Shown here: in pieces, positions 36,206 to 47,457 of the stretch | How the letters are laid out: every line of letters starts with the position of its first letter | How positions within the stretch are numbered: position 1 is the first letter of the stretch | Notes under the pieces: generated by a model | Seen by the model: the letters and a program-made list of their open reading frames with translations, nothing else | Database searches by the model: none | Told to the model about the DNA's origin: nothing | Assembly: GCA_000469685.2 (NCBI GenBank) | Contig: LS997562.1 | Location: 22,458,203 to 22,522,202, forward strand | DNA: 64,000 bases | Origin: Haemonchus contortus | Lineage: Eukaryota; Nematoda; Chromadorea; Rhabditida; Trichostrongylidae | Direction of reading: 5' to 3' | Translations under genes and position numbers: made by a program

Positions 36206-38627
36206 AGTATATCGTAGGGGTATGAAAGCTGTTAGTGGCAGGTGATCAGAGTTGTGGCCACTGCTTAATTATCCAAACCAGTTTGATAGCAGTAGGGCAG
36301 ATTCGACAAACAAGAAGGCAAGGCAGATGAGGGGATCGTATTCACTTGCATATTAGGTGGTACGGCCGCTTCTACTGTTTCTCTGACTCCAACCGTTCAG
36401 AAACCTATGTTTTGTGACAAAGCAAGTTAATACACTCTGCTGCTCTAGAACATGCTCTGGAACGGATAAGTGCTCCATGGAGATTCCCATAGGGGCCGGA
36501 GAAACTAGGAGGAGGCGTTGGAAGGGGTCATGGGAGAGAGACTTCACTAACTACGGCTGAAGTGATTCTCAGAACGAGTTAAGTGCGAAGAGGGAGGAGA
36601 TGAGGAAAACGGAGCAGACGCCAGTTGAAACTTCAAATTTTAGAAAACCTTGAGGGGGGAGGAGGGGGGGCAAGAGGGTGAAGAGGTCAATACATAAAGC
36701 TGTTCAGAAGAAATAGGAACGATGTAAAATTGACAGACACGGACATATTGACTAGTTCGTTGGCGTTACACTATGGCATAGAACTGGTAATCACTTTAAC
36801 TGCTGACCTAATGTGCTACGTGTGTGATGGCGACGATGGAAAGAGTGTGACGTGGGGGTACGGACTGGTTTCATACGGCCTTACACTGCTTTCCGGCAAC
36901 AGCCGAATCACATACACACAGCTAAACACCGACAAAAATATCTCTAACGCAGGACGGCCATTTAATTCAGTCTATTTCTATTCCACATGCAAATCCGAAC
37001 GTAAAGTTATTCATTTACTGAAGTTCTCGAAGTTAGAGGAGTCCTGGAGTGGGCGGGTGTCCTCCTCAGCATGGGCGGTGGTGCTTGCGCGAGAAGAAAA
37101 CTCAGAAAACCTTCTGCCCTTTCTCAACACATGAAGCAAAATAGCGCTGTAGCTGCAGAAACGTATCAAATTCAAAAAGCACGCTGGGGTGACTGCTATT
37201 GTGCTCATTGTAAGTGGGTGGGGCGATCTCCTTATGGGCGGAGCTGTTCGAAGCAAAATTTCTCACTATCTTGCTGCTGCACAGTTCTTTTTGAATAACA
37301 AGCTTAGATAAAAACGGAAAGAAAAACTGAAATCAAAAGACGATTGATCAAAGGCTATTTTGTTGACCTTGCTCATCCCGAAAACGCCCCTCATGTAGGA
37401 GACGTTTTGCAACCGGCTACAACTTGAACGATATCGTTTCTCGTTGCCAAGTTGAAGGTCAGTCAGTCGCCATTACCATGCACATTAGAGTGGAATAAAA
37501 GATCGAATTCGACGGAACGAAAGAATAATCGTTGTGCCGAAAAACAAACGTTGCGTTTGCTAGCGGAAATGGTGCGAAGACGGCGGGGGCGAATCTCATT
37601 TAAGGGGCGGAACCTTGGAGCCCGTTTTTTCTACACTCGACCTGTCCTCTACCCTTCGTTGCCTTACGGGGAGTAGGCACATACAGAAAACTGTCTGAAA
37701 CCGAAATTACAATAAACTCCACGTAGAGAAATACTTTGAACAACAGGATAAGATGAGTTACTGTCAAGGTCTGGGGGTTCTTCCCATTCCCAAGCATCGA
37801 AAGCCAAACTGGGCCGAGTCAGAAGTGAACCGCTGTGATTTTAGTTTGAGTAATAAGTTGAGAGTCCAAAAACGGACAGAGCTCAGAGATTTCCCTGACT
37901 TTTTGTACGTCAATCTTCAGTACTACCAAAATTGTTCAGATTCCGAAAAATTAGCGCGAACATTTAGAATTGACGTGTCATCTTCCCAGCGGACCATTGA
38001 CACTGTAATGGAGCCGTGTGTGGGGGGGGGGGGGGGCAGCCCAACTAAATCAGTACCACTACAAGGTTAACAGCGCTATCGGACGAATTGGACGAATTCA
38101 GAACGTCTCTATAACAACAGTAACTCGAAGAGCTCTTAAAAGAGCAAAATCGAAGAAAGAACTCAAACTCATGCAAGTCAAAAGAGCTCTTCAAGTTCAT
38201 AGAAGGACTGGATTCCAGAAATATGTGGTTAGTCGGAATTTACTTTGTTTGATATACCCACAGTATAATCTGCCTAAAGTTGTGTTATAACAAAGTATTC
38301 CCTGGTTTGAGAGGTGCAAAATAGCGGAACAGGAGCAGTAGTTTAAAGTGCGTCTGACTTGCAATGACGATGAAGAAAATACTGCATCAGAAGTTCGATG
38401 TTGGGTGGGAACCCTGTTTACTTGACTTCAAATTCCATGACTTTTATCTGAAAGCCGCTTGAAAGCTGATTTTTGTCTGGAAGACATTGCCCAAAAGTGT
38501 TCTCAGCCTGTCAAAACTCAAATTCATAAAAAGATCCCCACATTTCGTGAAGATTCACTGTAGAAGAGAAGCTCACAAACATATAAGCGGGAGCAACACA
38601 ACATTTACACGTTTATCTGGGCGACTT
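36206..38627. other. Intergenic; G tract and transposase-like scrap
   Basis: 38022-38036 is a G15 tract. Around 38040-38230 a plus-strand frame reads KELKLMQVKRALQVHRRTG, possibly an eroded transposase, but no family could be assigned. 36640-36675 is also G-rich. Confidence 0.35.
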
Positions 38628-38815
38628 AAAGGATAAAGGATAAAGTTTTTGGCGTTAATCAATCCCGTCTGAGGGATGCGCCCCCGCACTCGACTTCTAT
38701 TCAGAATCGTAGTGGCGTATTGAATGTAGCCTTATACAATGAATTGCGGTGGCCAACCGATGAACAAGTCAGTGCTTTTATCCGACCAGCTCCGCCCTAT
38801 GGACGACTTAGTATA
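38628..38815 (-). repeat. tRNA-derived SINE, antisense, head missing
   Basis: Begins with the tail AAAGGATAAAGGATAAAG, showing that the SINE 3' tail is a (TTTATCC)n repeat, then GGCGTTAATCAATCCCGTCT. It ends after TCAGTGCTTTTATCC. Well conserved where present. Confidence 0.9.
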
Positions 38816-38835
38816 CAAAAAATATGCACAGGTAG

Positions 38836-39135
38836 GGAGGAGGTAGTAGAGGGGTAAGTAGAGCATCATCACACAAGCTGCTTCTGAGATCTAATTCAGG
38901 ATCTATATCAGTCTGTACCAATCAAGCCTTCCATCCCACTGAGTTCGGTTCAGAGTTTAGACTCATCTGGGAGGTAAAAAAAAAACTTGACTTGTGCAAT
39001 GGCTTTCCTCCGCAATTCAGTGTGTAGGCCACCACGCATTCAAACGATCACTGCAACCCAGAATAGGAGGCAAATGTGGGGCGTATACCAAAAGAGGATC
39101 GATTATCGGGATAGACCTTATTCTTCTTTTTTTAT
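38836..39135 (+). repeat. tRNA-derived SINE, diverged
   Basis: Diverged sense copy: CAATCAAGCCTTCCATCCCA, AGACTCATCTGGGAGGTAAA, TTGACTTGTGCAATGGC, GTGTAGGCCACCACGCATTC. It lies 20 bp from the antisense copy at 38628-38815, forming a head-truncated inverted pair. Confidence 0.8.
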
Positions 39136-39864
39136 GTGCAGGATGAGGATCACATTTCAACTCAGGAAATCTAAGGGTTACGGATTGTTTTTGAGGCTGC
39201 AAATAAGACTCAAGGATGAAGTCCGTATACTTCGGCATGCGATACTATAGAATTAAGATTTCTCATACATTTGATCTAGCTGTGAAAGGAAGAAATTCCA
39301 TTATTTTTGGGATATATGTGAGTAATGGAACCACCTTATGAATAGTTAAAAAGAAACTGATTGTCTGGTAGAACTGACTCCGCCTTATAAGAGCAGCCGA
39401 GCTACTGTTTGACGGACTGCCAGTACGGCCTTTGAACAACAATATGAGTCAGCGCAATATAATTAGCCCAAAATGCTGCTATGTTGAGCGAATATCAAAA
39501 TGTTTATGTTGAAAAGTTGAAAAAGTGGTCTTTCTGGTCTCCAAAGATTTTTCGGTACTACCGTAGCAATATCAGTATCAGATTCAGCACTATGGTGGCC
39601 GAAGAGGTGACTGTTGCGGCAGCAGATCAGGAGCCGTTGGTGGCTATTTGTAGAGGCGAAGTTCGGGGAGCTCCTAGTTGTAGCCTGAGAACGGTCCTGA
39701 ATATTATAATAAAAGGTCGGATGACCCACCAGAATAAGTAGTATCGTGCTAGAGCTAACTTACCTGAAAGTAAGAGGAAAGTCGTATAAATGAATCGGCA
39801 ATTCATTCAGTTTTGTAAGGCATACATATATAATTCGTCGTTAATTACAGTATCTACAGTATCT
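39136..39864. other. Intergenic, nothing firm
   Basis: A Ser/His-rich minus-strand frame follows a TATTCAG acceptor at about 39692. It could be a further exon of the candidate gene at 39865-40550 but has no recognisable domain. Confidence 0.3.
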
Positions 39865-40550
39865 ACACAGTAAGTTGGGCAAATAATAAAGCTGAGGAGA
39901 AGAGGAGAAAGTTCTTCCAAGTAAAATTGGTAGAATTGAGAGATTCTTCCGGAAAAGCCTCGTTGGCTCGTTGTCACAGTAGATTGTGATTGCGCCATGC
40001 ACTCATAGGTCAATGCTTCTTTGAATCTATACAGCAAACATCGCTTATTTAATGTGACCCTTATTTTAATACAAATTCATATTCCACTCACGAGCACTCG
40101 ATATAATCGGGTAAGGAAGTTCTGGTGACCATCTGGCGATGAAGAGCCCCATTGCCGAATAGTGTAGTTCCTCGATCCTAGGATAATGTACCTTAATTAG
40201 TTCGGCACTTCCATCTTCCTCATAGAATAGCTGTTCCAATGACTTCAACCTTGATCAATTGGACCTCTTTTTTTATTTTTGCGAACTATTGCTGTTCTCA
40301 CGTAAATAAATAAGTCGTAAGCAAATAAATAAATAAAACAGTTGAAAAAATTCCTTTGCAGAATGGTAATTATTCCAACACCTACAGGTAATCTGGCTTG
40401 TTCAGCGTAACCGTGTTCGCTCAATAATAACGATAACGATGATTGTTCGAATGTTTTTGACATTAAACAAAGAGTTGTTATCATCACTTACCATGCTGTC
40501 GACCAGTTCTGCAAAGCAAACGGACCTTGTTCAGCATATCTTTGTGTCAT
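39865..40550 (-). CDS. Candidate small multi-exon gene (unidentified)
   Basis: Phase-consistent minus-strand exons: 40492-40550 (MTQRYAEQGPFALQNWSTA, strong GTAAGT donor), 40386-40419 (EHGYAEQARLP, GTAGGT donor), about 40088-40242 (SLEQLFYEEDGSAELIKVHY then ELHYSAMGLFIARWSPELPY), and from 40026 downward (FKEALTYECMAQSQSTV). Residue composition is protein-like and the joins keep frame, though two splice sites are weak. I do not recognise the family. Some of these may be exons of a larger gene. Confidence 0.33.
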
Positions 40551-40763
40551 ACTTAATATCACTCGCTTTTTCCTATTTCGTCGCTCATTGTCAGATTGTA
40601 GGGAACTTCCTCATATTTGGAAAGAATCTAATAAACACAGCACTTCGATTCCGAAACGAGTGAAGAAATTTGCTCATCGCCCAGTACTTTCAGTGTAAGG
40701 TATGAGCCACAGTTCATGCCCTCAAACTGAAAGGCAGAGCCTTTTCAAAGCGATTCAGGCTTC

Positions 40764-41165
40764 AAAGGCACAATTCACCATAAAAATGGTTGTTGAGATC
40801 TCCCTATAGTATGAATTTGAGGCTCCCCCTTATACCATACCTGCCATTATGAGGTCAAAAAAACGTCCTGGATAGGGCACAGTAAGGTGCCTGGGATTGT
40901 ATCGTGTGAATCCACATCCATAGTGGACGAGTTTCAATGGTTTTGTAGAGGCTGCACTATCTCAAAGGACTCCCATACACATTGCGTCACCAAATGATAC
41001 AGCCACCCCTAATTTCCCCAAAAACTCACAGTATTTGATGTTTTTGAAAAACTGCCAAAGTAAAAAATGTGTCAAATTTGAATTGCAATTCGCACATTAT
41101 CACCAAATTCCAACTCGAAAACACGAACATTTTTTTGGTCAATTTTTCAATAAAGGGTGCTTTTC
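40764..41165. mobile_element. MITE of the AAAGGCAC family, copy 2
   Basis: Left end CAAAGGCACAATTCACCATAAAAATGGT is seen as AAAGGCACAATTCACC then ATAAAAATGGT; right end GGGTGCTTTT is a weak inverted match. Internal similarity to 61149-61536 continues near 41090. It lies next to, and probably upstream of, the Tc1 remnant. Confidence 0.55.
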
Positions 41166-41309
41166 CAACGTCGCTAAATGATACAGCCACTTCATGTCTT
41201 CGTGTCGTTTTTCAGTACAACGCAACGAGATTGCTTCGATCATGTAATGTTCTTCATTTTCAGACAATGGGAAGATAAATTTGCTTCCGAAATTCTAATC
41301 AGGTCATAT

Positions 41310-42290
41310 CCTCGCGAAAAAGGAGCAGGGACTGTCTAATCGCAGAATAGCGCGAGATTTGGGTCGATGTCACACAGTTTTGGCTAATTTCGTCAAAGTC
41401 CTGAAGTCTATGATAAACCAGAAGATGTGCTGGACGTTCGTCGCTGCTTTCCGACAGAGACAAGCGCCGTACTTTGAGGGAGGCGGCAGACTCCACCAAG
41501 TCCTGTATGGAAATCCGGTCGTTTCCTCTCGAAAAGCACTGTTTGGAAGGTGATCAGAAACTCCAAGATCATTTTCTAGCGGAAAATGCGTAAGGCGTCC
41601 TTCATGACAAAAAAACATTGAGGGAATCGGGTCGTTTCCGCCACACGGTGCAGCCGAACCGAGTGGAATAAGGTGTTCTTTATGTGCTGACATTCGACTT
41701 TCCTTCTCTTGATAATTTTTGTTCTTCATGTCAGTTTTTCCGATGAAAAGAAGTTTAGTTGTGATGGTCCAGACGGGAGCCGATTTCAGTGGTACTATAT
41801 GAGAAAAAAGAAACTTCAGTTTTCTAGACGCAACTCCAAGGGATGAGAGTAATGGTTTGGGCCGCAATTTCATCGAGTAGGCTTACCCGTTTATGATTTG
41901 TATCAAAAGAGATGAGCTCGTCCTTTTGTCGGAATGTATGCGCCGTGCACTTCTCCCTTCTTGGCGACAGAATCTGCACCGAAATCTTGTTTTTATGCCA
42001 GATAACGCTCCAATTTACGTCAGCAGGAGCACCCTAGCTTGATTCTCTCGGCACTTCTGCTATGACCACCGAACAGCTCCGGATTGAATTCGATGGAAAA
42101 TGTATGGGGCTTCATGGGGCGGAAGATTTACGCTCAAAACAAGCAACTCGAGGCGTCAAGGAGTTGAAAAAAGCGATAATCGAAGCATTGCACCAGGTTG
42201 CCCAAGAGCTGACCGATAATTTTTTATTCGAGCCTAGACTACCGTATTATCAAATTGATTCGAAAGAATGGTTGGTCAGCTAATTATTGA
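41310..42290 (+). pseudogene. Tc1-family transposase pseudogene
   Basis: Cut-and-paste transposase remnant, read across frames: GLSNRRIARDLGRCHTVLAN (helix-turn-helix, 41325), LSDRDKRRTLREAADSTKS, SKSTVWKVIRNSK, FSDEKKFSCDGPDG (first catalytic Asp, about 41737), QDNAPIYVSRS (second Asp, about 42000) and, near 42105, KELKKAIIEALHQV (C-terminus). Several frameshifts and stops disable it. In the first Asp region an in-frame 51-bp GT..CAG segment (about 41683-41733) interrupts the conserved stretch and could be a small intron. Inverted termini were not found. Confidence 0.85.
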
Positions 42291-42299
42291 CTTTGCATC

Positions 42300-43770
42300 A
42301 TTTTCTTCTCGTTGTATTTTTGTTGTTAAATAAATTAATTTTGGAGAGAGTACGCAGAAAAATTAGAAATCGTTAATCACTACAGATTTACAGTTTTGTT
42401 TTCCCAAGTCGTGCAGCAAAATAATGCTTTCACTCGTTTTTCCCCAACATGATTTTACCCGGAAGACTCTGAGAACGATTCTCTTCTAGAATACACGCTA
42501 CTTTACTATGAAGTGTTTTCGCATAGCCTCGTACAGTTCAACGATTTTCCGCAAAAAAACTAGCTTTTCAAGGATATCACGGCCTAATCCAGATTAATCC
42601 ATTCTATGAAAGCATGGGGAACAAGTCACGCATTAATTTTGACTTAGGAGGGGTTCTGGTTCAACTATTTCTTCAAGGCATTGGGGTATGAGTTGAATAT
42701 TCAATTGTCTCATCCATCCCGGCGCTCCTTCCCTCCTGAAGCTCAGATAAAAAAAACCCTATGTTCTCGGCTAAGAAACGTTGATGAGCACAATTATTAT
42801 AAGTATTCCACTTCTACGCTCTGGCGCTCAATGTTGAAAAAGAGGCGGAGTTCTCCCATCTATATTATTACCTCCATTTTTGATCGACAAACATAGTACG
42901 GTGCCAGTACAAACCGAAATCACAGTTTTAAACACACGCTTCACCTCATCACTCACTTTATTTCGCAGCTCACTCCATTTCGCAGTACTCACTCTACTCC
43001 AGGAACCTACCCACCACTTTACTGTTTCATATATAAGAAGGAAACGCGGGTGTTGTATTTCTCATCTCCACTACCTTTATCGTAATCACAACCATTTTGC
43101 AGCGAACAGACCGAAATACCGACATACCGACACACCAAGCTACCTCTTTATAAATAAGAGGGATTCTGTAATACCGTCGCCCCAGAACTTGATTCCTTTA
43201 ATAAAAGAGGATAGGGCTGACTTTGTACGCACGAAAGACGCGGTCAGTATGGGGATGTTTAGTAATTACATAAGCTTCTAAGAGAAGGCAGAAATAGCTC
43301 GGTAGAGGAATTGAAATGTCTGTAGCGCGGAAAATGTTGAAAAATGAAAAATGATAAACGTTTATATGAAATAAGCACAGGGCGATAGATCTTCCAGACT
43401 TACACTTGGGTGTAATTATCCCGAAAAAGATAAAAAGGTATGGCCGCTTTGGTCCTCCGGCTGAACGGACCTACGGGAATGAATCACTGTAGAAGTTCAT
43501 TCAACGATGACTATGATATGTCAGTGGAGAACAGAACGTTTACCTTCTATCTTTCAATGAGATACTTTCTAATTTTATTTCGTTCATTGAGTTTTTGGGT
43601 CTGTTCGTGTCATGCTGGCAATTCACCCCATACAAGGTAGTGTCTTAGATAACTTTATTATGATTTAGGAATAAGCGTCGCCATCGAAGCATTCCACTGA
43701 GAAGACTGGTGCAATCCGATTTTTGATGTTGAATTGCAACGCTTGGGTCGTTTACTTAGGTTTTCTGAAA
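42300..43770. other. Intergenic, nothing recognised
   Basis: No supported gene. 43402-43424 resembles the nematode spliced-leader sequence by chance only (2-bp insertion, no snRNA context). Confidence 0.4.
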
Positions 43771-44345
43771 TCACCGCGGTAAGAGAACGTCTTGAGGCTG
43801 ATCAGAAGAAAGTGCAAGGGTGAAAATAGAACTCGATTCGCACTTTGGAAGTTTCAGCCTTCTGTGCCCGGCTCGAAGTAATTTGATCTTGGTGAAAGAA
43901 CTGCAAAATCACTTCTCTATTAATCACATATATTTCGCCTTTCTGAGTAAGTTTTTCGCAACAGAACAACAGCCACAAAGTACTCACGGTTTCTTCTTAT
44001 CAAGGCTTGTTTTCTTGCTTGAAGCGCTCGGAATCACCGTACTAATCATCAGCAGAGCCATCTGAATAAAGCAGCTCACTTTTCGTTGCAGTACCTGTAC
44101 AGGATCCTCGCTACAAAACATTCAAAAATCCCGTACCAGTAGCAAAGGAATAGAGAAGTAACGCGCCATTGCTAACCTTGTTCCCTGTAAAGAACCAATG
44201 TTAATGGAGCAGCGTTTGTATAAATGTGGATAGAATTGAAAGAAAAACAGAATACAATGCAATAAATAGAATGAGTAGGACAATCCAGGCAAAGCATGTA
44301 TACCCCCTTCACGTTTCTTTGAGGCGTCATCGTTTTCGGAATTCT
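43740..44345. repeat. Inverted duplication, left arm
   Basis: Sequence around the peptide gene matches 48330-48790 in inverted orientation, including noncoding flanks such as CATCTGAATAAAGCA and TTCTTTACAG. Similarity continues to the insertion point of the SINE at 44350. Confidence 0.75.
43771..44169 (-). CDS. Candidate small secreted peptide precursor, about 78 aa
   Basis: Three minus-strand exons: 44137-44169, 43988-44061 and 43771-43900. The join gives MARYFSIPLLL + MALLMISTVIPSAS, a textbook signal peptide split by an intron, then a basic region with SSKKTSLDKKKP, an HRRLKLPKC stretch and an acidic end DQPQDVLLPR before TGA. Donors are GTACGG and GTGAGT; acceptors TTTATTCAG and TTTTGCAG. 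A TTCTTTACAG acceptor 15 bases before the ATG could be a trans-splice site. One cysteine only. Exon 1, exon 2 and the flanks are conserved in an inverted copy at 48330-48790, which supports the gene. Family unknown: it could be a neuropeptide-like or other secreted peptide. It may have more 3' exons. Confidence 0.5.
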
Positions 44346-44349
44346 TACA

Positions 44350-44636
44350 AAGGCTGAAAAGATAAGGTTTGGGGGTATTGATCAGAGGGATGCACCCATA
44401 CATTCGACTTCCACTCAGAATCGAAGTGGCGTACTGAATGTGTATATGACCTACACAACGATTTGCAGTGTCCAACCGATGCATAAGTCGGTGCTTCTAT
44501 CCTCCTAGGCGAGCATGGTACCAGTGAATTACGAAGGGAATCAAAGCTTCACTGACCTAGGTGGATATTTATCCAAAATTCCAACCCGTGACCATGCGTG
44601 TGTGAAGGGCGCCACTTTCCACTACAGCACCCCCGC
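44350..44636 (-). repeat. tRNA-derived SINE, full length, antisense
   Basis: GTATTGATCAGAGGGATGCACC, split as GTATTGATCAGAGGGATG, then CATTCGACTTCCACTCAGAA, TGACCTACACAACGATTTGC, CGATGCATAAGTCGGTGC, and the complement of the head (CCACTTTCCACTACAGCACC). It inserted at the edge of the peptide-gene duplication and is absent from the other arm. Confidence 0.88.
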
Positions 44637-45041
44637 TGGAACTTTTTCAAAGCAGAAAATGAAAAAACGGAGAGAAAATGGAACTATACGTTGATTTGGC
44701 ATGTAGGATTGAAGACATCATCGAGAACATATCATTTGAGTCCGAGCTTAGTTTATATAGGCCTTCGAAGGGTCACGTCCTCTCAAAACCCAACGCTATT
44801 CCATGGAATCCATTTGAATGTGAACAGCGTGAAAGGGATTGCATATAATTGAAGACAATTATGGTCACTTAAAAAAGGTTTGGAATACTAATCGGCTTTT
44901 ATTGGAAGGCCTTGGTTTTTTTTCAGTCTAGCCATTCCAAATCTCCATTTGTGCAAGCTTCTTCTTTTGAAGCTATGCAGAATCACCTGTGGGCGCCCAG
45001 ACTTCATAGAAAAAGCTTAAGTGAAGAAAACTATATAGATC

Positions 45042-45155
45042 TTAAACAGATTCTAGATCCTATATAGGCAAAATTCACCTTAAATAGATTCTAGACCCTG
45101 AATAGGTACAGTTCACCTTAAATAGATTCTAGATCCTATATAGACACAATTCACG
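45042..45155. repeat. Tandem repeat, three units of 38 bp
   Basis: Units 45042-45079, 45080-45117 and 45118-45155 share TTAAATAGATTCTAGA and a CAATTCACC-like end. The last unit runs into a MITE-like end, so the array may have grown from that terminus. Confidence 0.85.
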
Positions 45156-45806
45156 ATAAAAATTGTTACTGAGTCCTTCCCTCAGGAATACTCAGTCACC
45201 CGCGAGGGCAATGGTAAGACCCACTCGCGCCCAAAATCTCGACGGTTAGGAATAGTGTGCGCCCCGTTCCCGGACACGCAAACTTCCATTTCCTCGACTG
45301 ATTTCACTTCAGGCGAGTGTCGAGGCGATACAGATTGCAAGTATTCGCGTCAGGACCCACACACAATCGGCTGATCGCCGAGTGATGAAGCGTTGTTTCT
45401 CTCCTAACTCCAGTCTCTGTCATCCTTTCTGCTGTTGCGATCCCTAATTTGATTTTTTACCCCAAGAGCTATTTCTAGAGGAAAGGGAGCTGTATGCTGT
45501 CACTATGGATTTTCTTATATTATGCCTATGAGTGGATGTATTTTTCCTACCGTAGTCAGTGCATTGCACTAGAAGCCACACGTACGCAATGACTCACAGT
45601 GTGTGATTCGTCCAAACTCCCCATTCTTCGCTCTTTTTCTGAACTTCTTCCCATCCAGCCTCCTTTCTAACGATTTTTGAAGCTTTTTGCCACATTGTAA
45701 GCACTGATTCACGCAGTTTCTTCGCCTTGATCGCACTATTTTCCATCTTATCTTTCATTTTTCGTCATAATCTGAATTACTCAAAATTATCGTTAAGTGC
45801 GCCTTT
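45141..45806. mobile_element. MITE of the AAAGGCAC family, copy 3
   Basis: Left end CACAATTCACGATAAAAATTG, right end ATCGTTAAGTGCGCCTTT, both diverged forms of the family termini. The left tip is confounded by the tandem repeat. Confidence 0.5.
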
Positions 45807-47185
45807 AATGTACAAGGGCCATAACATGAACGAGGAAAATCGCTCAATGATATACCCTAGAAGAACCAGAAATTGTAAGCTATGGAAAGGTTCGAAAAAT
45901 TCGATGAGAAGGAGGAAGTTGAGGAAGTAGTCGAGTGCTGAGAGCAGAAAAGTTGCTTTTCGGAATGAGCGGAATCTACGGAGCATTACATGTAGTAGTA
46001 TTAGAACAAGCAGGTCTCCGAGGTCCCGATCTTGCATCCCAGCCTAATTTAGGAAGGGTGCCATTTTCGCTAGCTACGTGGAAACTACAGGGTGGAAGCT
46101 GTTCGACAACGAAATGTTTCGAAATGTCTAATCTGGCCGGTTAGGGCCATTTAGGATACCTTTGGGAAGGAAACTCTCCATGTTTGCATGTCAGGTCTCG
46201 CAGATGAACCACTGCGAACCACCCTCGATTCTAATGATACCGCATGAAGGTGGAGACGACTATTCTGTGGAAACAGAGAGCAACTTCCGATACGTGAGAA
46301 TTGTCGTAGTCGTAGTGCACAATCGGCAGTGCTCCTTAACCCGAAGAAGCCTATACCGCGCCTACGATACTTGCTCCTTTAACCACCTTTTGCTAATTTT
46401 AGGACACCTTTTGCTCATTTTAGGACTGCCCCAATAAGGGTAACGCAACTTCTTTCCGATTGCGGCATACTCCCTGGTGGCATGCGGCAAATGTCACTGC
46501 AATTACCGTACTCACACCGCCTCTCCGCTAATCGATATGACGCAATATTTTTTGCTGGTTGCCTTCCCGTCCCATTAATGGTACTCAGACCTGAACTTCA
46601 CTAGATTCAGCATTCGGCTCCTTTCTTTCACTTTTCATCGGTACTAAGAATTATCGAGCCTCAGCTTTTAGTTCCTTCAAAGAATATCTTCGAGAGTTTC
46701 TCTTTGTTCATTCATTGGCGCTTCCCTCTTGGTTGCGATGAGGATCTCGATTTCCTTAATCAAGCTTTTTTTCAGAAGTCTGAGCGTTCCGCTACGTTGG
46801 AAGAAACGAAATGGAAATTGGAAAAAAATGGACAAAAAATTGGAAAATGGAAATGGACTAAATGGACAAATGGAAACTTAGAATGGCTTGACTAAGAGAA
46901 TAACCAAAGCATTACCATAAAAGCCAATTAATATCCCAAGCCTATTTTAAGTGATCTTAATTGACGTCAATTATATGTAACCACTTTTACGCTGTTCACA
47001 TTTGAATTGATTCCATGAAATAGCGTTGGGTTTTTAGAGGATGTTATCTCTCGAAGACATATATTCACTGTGCTCGGACTCGAATATTGTGTCCACGATG
47101 ATGCCTTCACTCCTGAATGTCAAGTTGACGTACAATTCCTCTTTCTTCTCTCTTGTCGAGTTCTTTCCCTGATGAACTTTCAGCG
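45807..47185. other. Intergenic with simple repeats
   Basis: Contains the 21-bp tandem duplication at 46384-46426, the dispersed repeat at 46440-46566 and a low-complexity AAATGGA-type repeat at about 46800-46880. No gene recognised. Confidence 0.5.
46440..46566 (+). repeat. Dispersed repeat, copy 2 (unnamed family)
   Basis: Second copy of the family at 211-337, with conserved core and scattered substitutions. It directly follows a short tandem duplication (46384-46426). Confidence 0.7.
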
Positions 47186-47457
47186 GATGTTGTGTAGTGG
47201 GAAGTGGCGCGCTTAACACACGCATGGTGAAGTAATCGATCCTGAATCGATATCGGCCTAGACTTAACAAGCCTTCCATCTCTCCGGGCGGGGTAGGCTA
47301 ACTGATTCCAGACTCCAGAATAAAAGCACTGACATGCAAACGTCGTTGTATAGGCCACATGCGCTTCATCGCGCCACTACGATTCTGAGTGGAAGTCAAA
47401 TGCATGGGCGCATCCCTCAGACAGGATTGATTAACGTTCCAAGACTGCCCTTTTATG
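47186..47457 (+). repeat. tRNA-derived SINE
   Basis: GTTGTGTAGTGGGAAGTGGC (box A), damaged box B, AACAAGCCTTCCATCTCTCC, GTTGTATAGGCCACATGCGC, CTGAGTGGAAGTCAAATGC and GGATTGATTAACG. No clear duplication. Confidence 0.88.

Noticed and set aside
43402..43424. Resemblance to the nematode spliced leader
   Set aside because: A 2-bp insertion and several mismatches, and no snRNA-like donor or Sm site next to it.
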